This document shows, piece by piece, positions 59,787 through 64,000 of a DNA stretch of 64,000 nucleotides. Below the pieces are notes generated by a model, which saw nothing but the letters and a program-made list of their open reading frames with translations, did not search any database and was not told the DNA's origin. The stretch spans positions 62,001 to 126,000 of the forward strand of contig NZ_MAEH01000016.1 in assembly GCF_009933135.1 (NCBI RefSeq), written 5' to 3'. How positions within the stretch are numbered: position 1 is the stretch's first letter; each line of letters opens with the position of its first letter. The stretch comes from Candidatus Enterococcus leclercqii. GTDB lineage: Bacteria > Bacillota > Bacilli > Lactobacillales > Enterococcaceae. The position numbers and the translations under genes are program-made.

Positions 59787-62039
59787 CTATTTTTTTATCT
59801 TCAAAGTCAACGCATTGATGGCAACAATGATGGTACTCAACGACATCAAAATCGCGCCGACAGCCGGATTCAAAATAATTCCAATAGGGGCCAAAATACC
59901 TGCGGCTAACGGAATGGCGAAGATATTGTAGCCGGCTCCCCACCAGAGATTTTGGATCATTTTTCTGCGGGTCTGTTTTGCTAAATCGAGAAAGTGCAGA
60001 ATGTCTTCCGGATTGGAATTCGTCAACACCACATCAGCTGAATCAATGGCAACATCTGTACCGGCACCAATCGCGATTCCAATCGTGGCACGAGCCAAGC
60101 TAGGTGCGTCATTGATTCCATCGCCAACCATAGCCACGCGGTTGCCTTCTTTGGTCAGCTTGGCAACAATGGCTTCTTTTCCGTCTGGGAGGAGTTCAGC
60201 ATAAAAGTTATCCAAGCCCAGATATTTTGCAACAGCTTCTGCGGCGTGCTGATTATCCCCAGTTAACATCACCGGCTCGATACCACGCGTTTTAAGAGCT
60301 GCGATAAACGTCTTAGCTTCCGGTTTAATCTGGTCCCCTAAGGCAATCAAAGCTGCCAGCTGATCATCTACCAGAAGATAGCTGATAGTGTTTCCCTGTT
60401 CTTGATAGCTCGCTGCTTTTTTTGCAGGAACGGTTATTGACAAGCGGGTCAGTTCCTTTTCATTGATGATCTTTAGCTGATGCCCATCTGCTTCACCAGA
60501 AAGACCGACACCGGCGATATTTTTCACATTGGAGCCGGCAGCGGGGGTTATTTTTTGCTCTTCCAAATATTTCATAATCCCAGTAGCGATTGGGTGGTTT
60601 GCTGAAGACTCCAAAGCACCAATCCAAGACAACAGCGTTTGATCTTTTTCTGTGGTAGAAAAATTTTCGAATCCGGTCACGGCAAAGGTTCCGGCCGTCA
60701 ATGTTCCGGTTTTATCCAATAACACCATATCCAAGTCATGGGCATTTTCCAAAGCATTGCGGTTTTTCAGCAGCAAGCCATTTTTAGCAGCGATCGAAGT
60801 GGAGCGAGCAATCACCAATGGAATCGCCAATCCCAGCGCATGGGGACAAGCAATTACAAATACCGTCACCATACGATCCATCGCAGTTGGCAAATCACTG
60901 ACAATCAGCCAGACAACAAAAGCTGTAATCCCGGCTGCAAGGGCAACATAAAAGAGCCATTTTGCAACTTTATCCGCCAATCCCTCCAACTTAGACTTTT
61001 CTGATTGGGCACGGCGGACCATTTCCATCACTTTTGCCAAATAGCCGTTTTCACCAGTGCCTGTCACTTTGATTCGAATCGTGCCATTGCCGTTCACCGA
61101 GCCGCCAATGACGTTATCGCCCACCTGCTTTTTGACCCCACGGGACTCGCCGGTCACAGCAGATTCGTCTACGGTACTTTCACCGTCTTCGATGACACCA
61201 TCCGTTGGCATTTTGTCGCCGGCACGGACGATTAGACGATCACCCTCATTAACAGCTTGCAAGGAAATTTTTTCTTCCCCGCCATCAGCAGTGATGCGCG
61301 TCACGGTATCCGGCAACAATTCCGCCAGTTTTTGTACCGCATTGCTGGCATTAGAAATGGCGTTCATCTCCACCCAATGCCCTAAAAGCATAATGACAAT
61401 CAGTGTCGCCAATTCCCAGAAAAAGTCCATGACGTGCTCGCCATGAAGAAAATGGTTAGCAATAAAAGCATAGATACTGTAAACGTACGAAACGGAAATC
61501 CCCATTGCAACCAGCGTCATCATGGCAGGACTCTTTTGTTTCAACTCCATCTTGGCACCACTCAAAAACGGCTGCCCTCCATAGAAGAAGAGGACTGTCG
61601 CCAAGATCAAAACAATCCAATCCGAACCTGGGAAGGTAAATTGAAATGGCAGTTTAATTCCCATCATCGGAGACAATACAATAATCGGAATCGCCAGCAC
61701 CAGGGAAAGCCAAAACTTCTGCTTAAAGTTTCCCATATGCATGGAATGATCCATCCCCCCCATGTCGTGGCCCATGTGACTCATATCATGGCCCATCATT
61801 TGATGATCCATCCCACTCATATCTTGATGATTCATCTGACTGTGATCCATTTCACTCATATCTTGGTGATTCATTTGATTGTGATCCATTTCACTCATAT
61901 CTTGGTGATTCATTTGACTATGATCCATCTGACTATGATCCATCTTGGACATCTCTTGATGGTTCATTTGAGAATCCCGTGAGTCATTTCCTAATGGATT
62001 TTGTTTTTTACTATCGGACATTTTATTCACACCCTTCAT
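59787..62039 (-). CDS. copB: CopB-type P1B copper(silver)-exporting ATPase
   Basis: 750 residues. The cytosolic N-terminus is a Met/His-rich run of tandem MDHSQMNHQDMSE-like units (about 28-98) that probably binds copper, with no HMA domain. Eight helices; membrane motif CPH in VIACPHALGLAIP, the CopB mark; phosphorylation site [43 protein letters not shown] 62039 has AAGGAAG upstream; ATG 62021 is an alternative. In E. hirae CopB exports Cu+/Ag+. It follows copA but with a terminator between. Confidence 0.93.
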   Translation of the reverse strand: MKGVNKMSDSKKQNPLGNDSRDSQMNHQEMSKMDHSQMDHSQMNHQDMSEMDHNQMNHQDMSEMDHSQMNHQDMSGMDHQMMGHDMSHMGHDMGGMDHSMHMGNFKQKFWLSLVLAIPIIVLSPMMGIKLPFQFTFPGSDWIVLILATVLFFYGGQPFLSGAKMELKQKSPAMMTLVAMGISVSYVYSIYAFIANHFLHGEHVMDFFWELATLIVIMLLGHWVEMNAISNASNAVQKLAELLPDTVTRITADGGEEKISLQAVNEGDRLIVRAGDKMPTDGVIEDGESTVDESAVTGESRGVKKQVGDNVIGGSVNGNGTIRIKVTGTGENGYLAKVMEMVRRAQSEKSKLEGLADKVAKWLFYVALAAGITAFVVWLIVSDLPTAMDRMVTVFVIACPHALGLAIPLVIARSTSIAAKNGLLLKNRNALENAHDLDMVLLDKTGTLTAGTFAVTGFENFSTTEKDQTLLSWIGALESSANHPIATGIMKYLEEQKITPAAGSNVKNIAGVGLSGEADGHQLKIINEKELTRLSITVPAKKAASYQEQGNTISYLLVDDQLAALIALGDQIKPEAKTFIAALKTRGIEPVMLTGDNQHAAEAVAKYLGLDNFYAELLPDGKEAIVAKLTKEGNRVAMVGDGINDAPSLARATIGIAIGAGTDVAIDSADVVLTNSNPEDILHFLDLAKQTRRKMIQNLWWGAGYNIFAIPLAAGILAPIGIILNPAVGAILMSLSTIIVAINALTLKIKK

Positions 62040-62081
62040 TTAGATAACTTCCTTTATCCAATCGTATCATTTAAGTAAAAA

Positions 62082-62120
62082 AAATTCATTTTGTGAGCAT
62101 TTCTCCCACAAAATGAATTT
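62082..62120 (-). terminator. Terminator between copA and copB
   Basis: Perfect 14-bp arms AAATTCATTTTGTG (62082-62095) and complement (62107-62120), followed on the minus strand by a T-rich tract. It starts just past the copA stop and lies 43 bases before the copB start. Confidence 0.8.
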
Positions 62121-62127
62121 TTCAACA

Positions 62128-64000
62128 TCAAAGTTTCTTGCGATTCAAGCTGAGAGAATTCAACAATACGCTGACTGAACTGAAAGCCATTGCACCACCC
62201 GCAACAATCGGATTCAAAAAGCCTAACGCGGCAAAAGGAATACCAATGGTGTTGTAGATAAAGGCCCAGAACAAGTTCTGTTTGATTTTACGAATCGTCG
62301 CCTGCGACAGCTCGATCATCTTGCCAACATAAGTCAAATCACTGTGAATCAAGGTAACATCCGCGGTTTCCATGGCGATATCCGTGCCATTTCCCATAGC
62401 AATTCCGATATCCGCCAGAGCCAAGGCAGGTGCATCATTGATTCCATCCCCCACCATGCCGACGACTTCACCTTTTGCTTTCAACAGTGCCACTTTTTCC
62501 GATTTGTCTTCAGGTAGAACTTCCGCAAAAATATGGTCTGTTGGAATTCCTACTTGTTTGCCAATATATTGCGCTGCTTTGGCATTGTCACCGGTCAACA
62601 TGTAGACTGCAACACCGGACTGCTGCAACTGAGCGATAGCTGCTTTTGAGGTCTCTTTAATCTGATCGGCAACAGCAATGGCCCCCAAGACACTGTGCTC
62701 ATCCGCTAAAAGCATCAGTGTTTTGCCTTCTTCTGCCCAACGACTGATTGCCCCATCATAAGCTGAAATTTCTGCAGCATCTTTCACAAAATTCCGTGTA
62801 CCTAAGCGATAGTTCACACCCGCAACCTGTCCAGTGATCCCAAAACCAGGAACTGCCGCAAAATTGCCGACTTCTTGTAAAGCGGTCCCCTGTTCCTCAG
62901 CATACGCGATAATCGCCTGTGCCAATGGGTGCTCTGACTGATTTTCCAAGCTGGCAATTACTCCCAGAAGATGGGGATCACTCAGCTGTAAATCAGTCAC
63001 GACTGGTTTTCCGACAGTGATGGTACCGGTTTTATCCAAAATGACACTGGAAATATGTGAAGCCGTCTCCAGCGCCTGACCACCTTTGATCAGGATACCG
63101 TTTTTGGCACCAAGCCCAGTCCCTACCATGATGGCTGTGGGAGTAGCCAATCCAAGGGCACAAGGACAAGCAATAACCAAAACTGCCACACTGTGAATCA
63201 ATGCCACCTGCCAATTCCCAACAATCAAACCGGTAGCTATCAGTGTCACAAGAGCTGCAATCAACACTACTGGTACAAAAATTCCGGAAATCTTGTCGGC
63301 AATTTGTTGGATAGGAGCTTTTGATCCTTGCGCATCCTCTACCATGCGAATAATCCGGGCCAGCACGGTTTCGTTACCGACCTTCAGCGCCTTGATCTTG
63401 ATTGTACCCGTTGTATTTACCGTACCGCCGAAAATCGTATCACCGACACTTTTTTCAACAGGTAAGCTCTCTCCTGTCAGCATGCTTTCGTCGACAGATG
63501 TTCGACCATCAAGAATCGCAGCATCTACTGGAATTTGTTCTCCGGGCCGCACGAGTAGTTGCATGCCAACGGTAACTTGTTCTAATGGCAGCTCAACACT
63601 GCTGCCATCTGCCTGCAAAACGCTGGCAGTTTTTGCCTGGAGCCCCATCAATTGCTTGATTGCATTAGAAGTTTTCGTCTTAGCCAAAGTCTCCAAGTAT
63701 TTTCCCAACAGAATCAAAGTAATAATCATGCCGCTGGATTCAAAATAAAGTTCATGGGGTTTGCCAGCAAAAAAGCCATTGTAGACACTCAACAGATAGG
63801 CCGCCGTGGTCCCCATTGCCACTAGCACATCCATGTTTGGTGCTTTGGTTTTAATCGCGTGATAGGCACCTTTATAAAAGCGCATCCCCACCACAAACTG
63901 AATCGGTGTCACCAACACCAGCTGTACCCATGGTTCATGAAAGAACATAACCAGTGGCTGATGAACACCTGCCATCATCAGCAACATAGCAATCATCAAT
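62128..64000 (-). CDS. copA: CopA-type P1B copper-transporting ATPase, N-terminus cut by window end
   Basis: About 624 residues are visible and the frame is open at the edge, so about 100 N-terminal residues (probably a heavy-metal-binding domain) are missing. Membrane motif CPC in [17 protein letters not shown] loop, DKTGTITVG phosphorylation site, conserved HP in [23 protein letters not shown] and [13 protein letters not shown]. NxxxxxYN-type residues near the last helices fit a Cu+ ATPase. copY and copZ would be expected further upstream, outside the window. Confidence 0.92.
   Translation of the reverse strand, partial: LMIAMLLMMAGVHQPLVMFFHEPWVQLVLVTPIQFVVGMRFYKGAYHAIKTKAPNMDVLVAMGTTAAYLLSVYNGFFAGKPHELYFESSGMIITLILLGKYLETLAKTKTSNAIKQLMGLQAKTASVLQADGSSVELPLEQVTVGMQLLVRPGEQIPVDAAILDGRTSVDESMLTGESLPVEKSVGDTIFGGTVNTTGTIKIKALKVGNETVLARIIRMVEDAQGSKAPIQQIADKISGIFVPVVLIAALVTLIATGLIVGNWQVALIHSVAVLVIACPCALGLATPTAIMVGTGLGAKNGILIKGGQALETASHISSVILDKTGTITVGKPVVTDLQLSDPHLLGVIASLENQSEHPLAQAIIAYAEEQGTALQEVGNFAAVPGFGITGQVAGVNYRLGTRNFVKDAAEISAYDGAISRWAEEGKTLMLLADEHSVLGAIAVADQIKETSKAAIAQLQQSGVAVYMLTGDNAKAAQYIGKQVGIPTDHIFAEVLPEDKSEKVALLKAKGEVVGMVGDGINDAPALALADIGIAMGNGTDIAMETADVTLIHSDLTYVGKMIELSQATIRKIKQNLFWAFIYNTIGIPFAALGFLNPIVAGGAMAFSSVSVLLNSLSLNRKKL

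Noticed and set aside
61434-61982. 182-aa His-rich plus-strand frame
   Set aside because: It is the antisense shadow of the Met/His repeats of copB and has no ribosome-binding site.

Overview
The window looks like chromosome of a low-to-mid GC Lactobacillales bacterium, most probably an Enterococcus that is not obviously E. faecalis. The pointers are an Lsa-type ABC-F ribosome protection gene, a pilus operon in the ebpABC-sortase order, a copA-copB copper ATPase pair, a BceRS-BceAB module and YlxM/Ffh. No rRNA, tRNA or CRISPR array was seen. The species cannot be settled from sequence alone.

Region 1 (1-8046) is one end of a prophage. A leftward early operon carries a Sak4-like AAA protein (cut by the window edge), an SbcC-like ATPase, helix-turn-helix proteins and several micro-genes. 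A lysogeny switch follows at 4874-5168, then a rightward XRE repressor, an ImmA/IrrE-type peptidase, small proteins and a tyrosine integrase that abuts rplS. The two switch promoters face each other and each -10 lies in an inverted copy of the same 14-bp site.

Region 2 (8131-41592) contains the conserved set rplS / trmD-rimM / khpA-rpsP / ffh-ylxM in its usual order and strand, split into four pieces by accessory genes. The inserts are a frameshifted MATE transporter, a GNAT, a DUF3267 protein, a four-gene pilus operon (vWA tip adhesin, minor pilin, backbone pilin, class C sortase), a lipoprotein with two paralogous 83-aa membrane proteins, a DUF2975/HTH pair, an FMN reductase, a cytoplasmic GH18 protein, a GntR-ABC operon, Tag glycosylase, a HAD phosphatase, an Lsa-like ABC-F with two coupled acetyltransferases, a peptidase E-like protein and a 1159-aa LPXTG-type adhesin.

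Region 3 (41648-55460) holds signalling and stress genes: DUF523, a PhoP/PhoR-like pair, an NAD(P)-binding protein, an orphan pstS with an 11-bp-spaced array of Pho-box-like hexamers, and a BceRS/BceAB peptide-resistance module that includes an overlooked 44-aa membrane protein. An aminotransferase and queH follow.

Region 4 (55655-64000) has a small membrane protein, an MFS exporter plus TetR regulator controlled by a 41-bp palindrome, a Phd-like protein, and the copper ATPases copB and copA (copA cut by the window end).

The most unusual feature is a family of about 200-320 bp non-coding elements scattered between genes (31.4, 35.6, 39.6, 45.9, 47.3, 56.1 and 58.7 kb). Each has a long hairpin whose lower stem differs between copies while pairing is kept, and one copy has perfect 11-bp inverted ends. 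They look like MITE-type elements that also serve as terminators.
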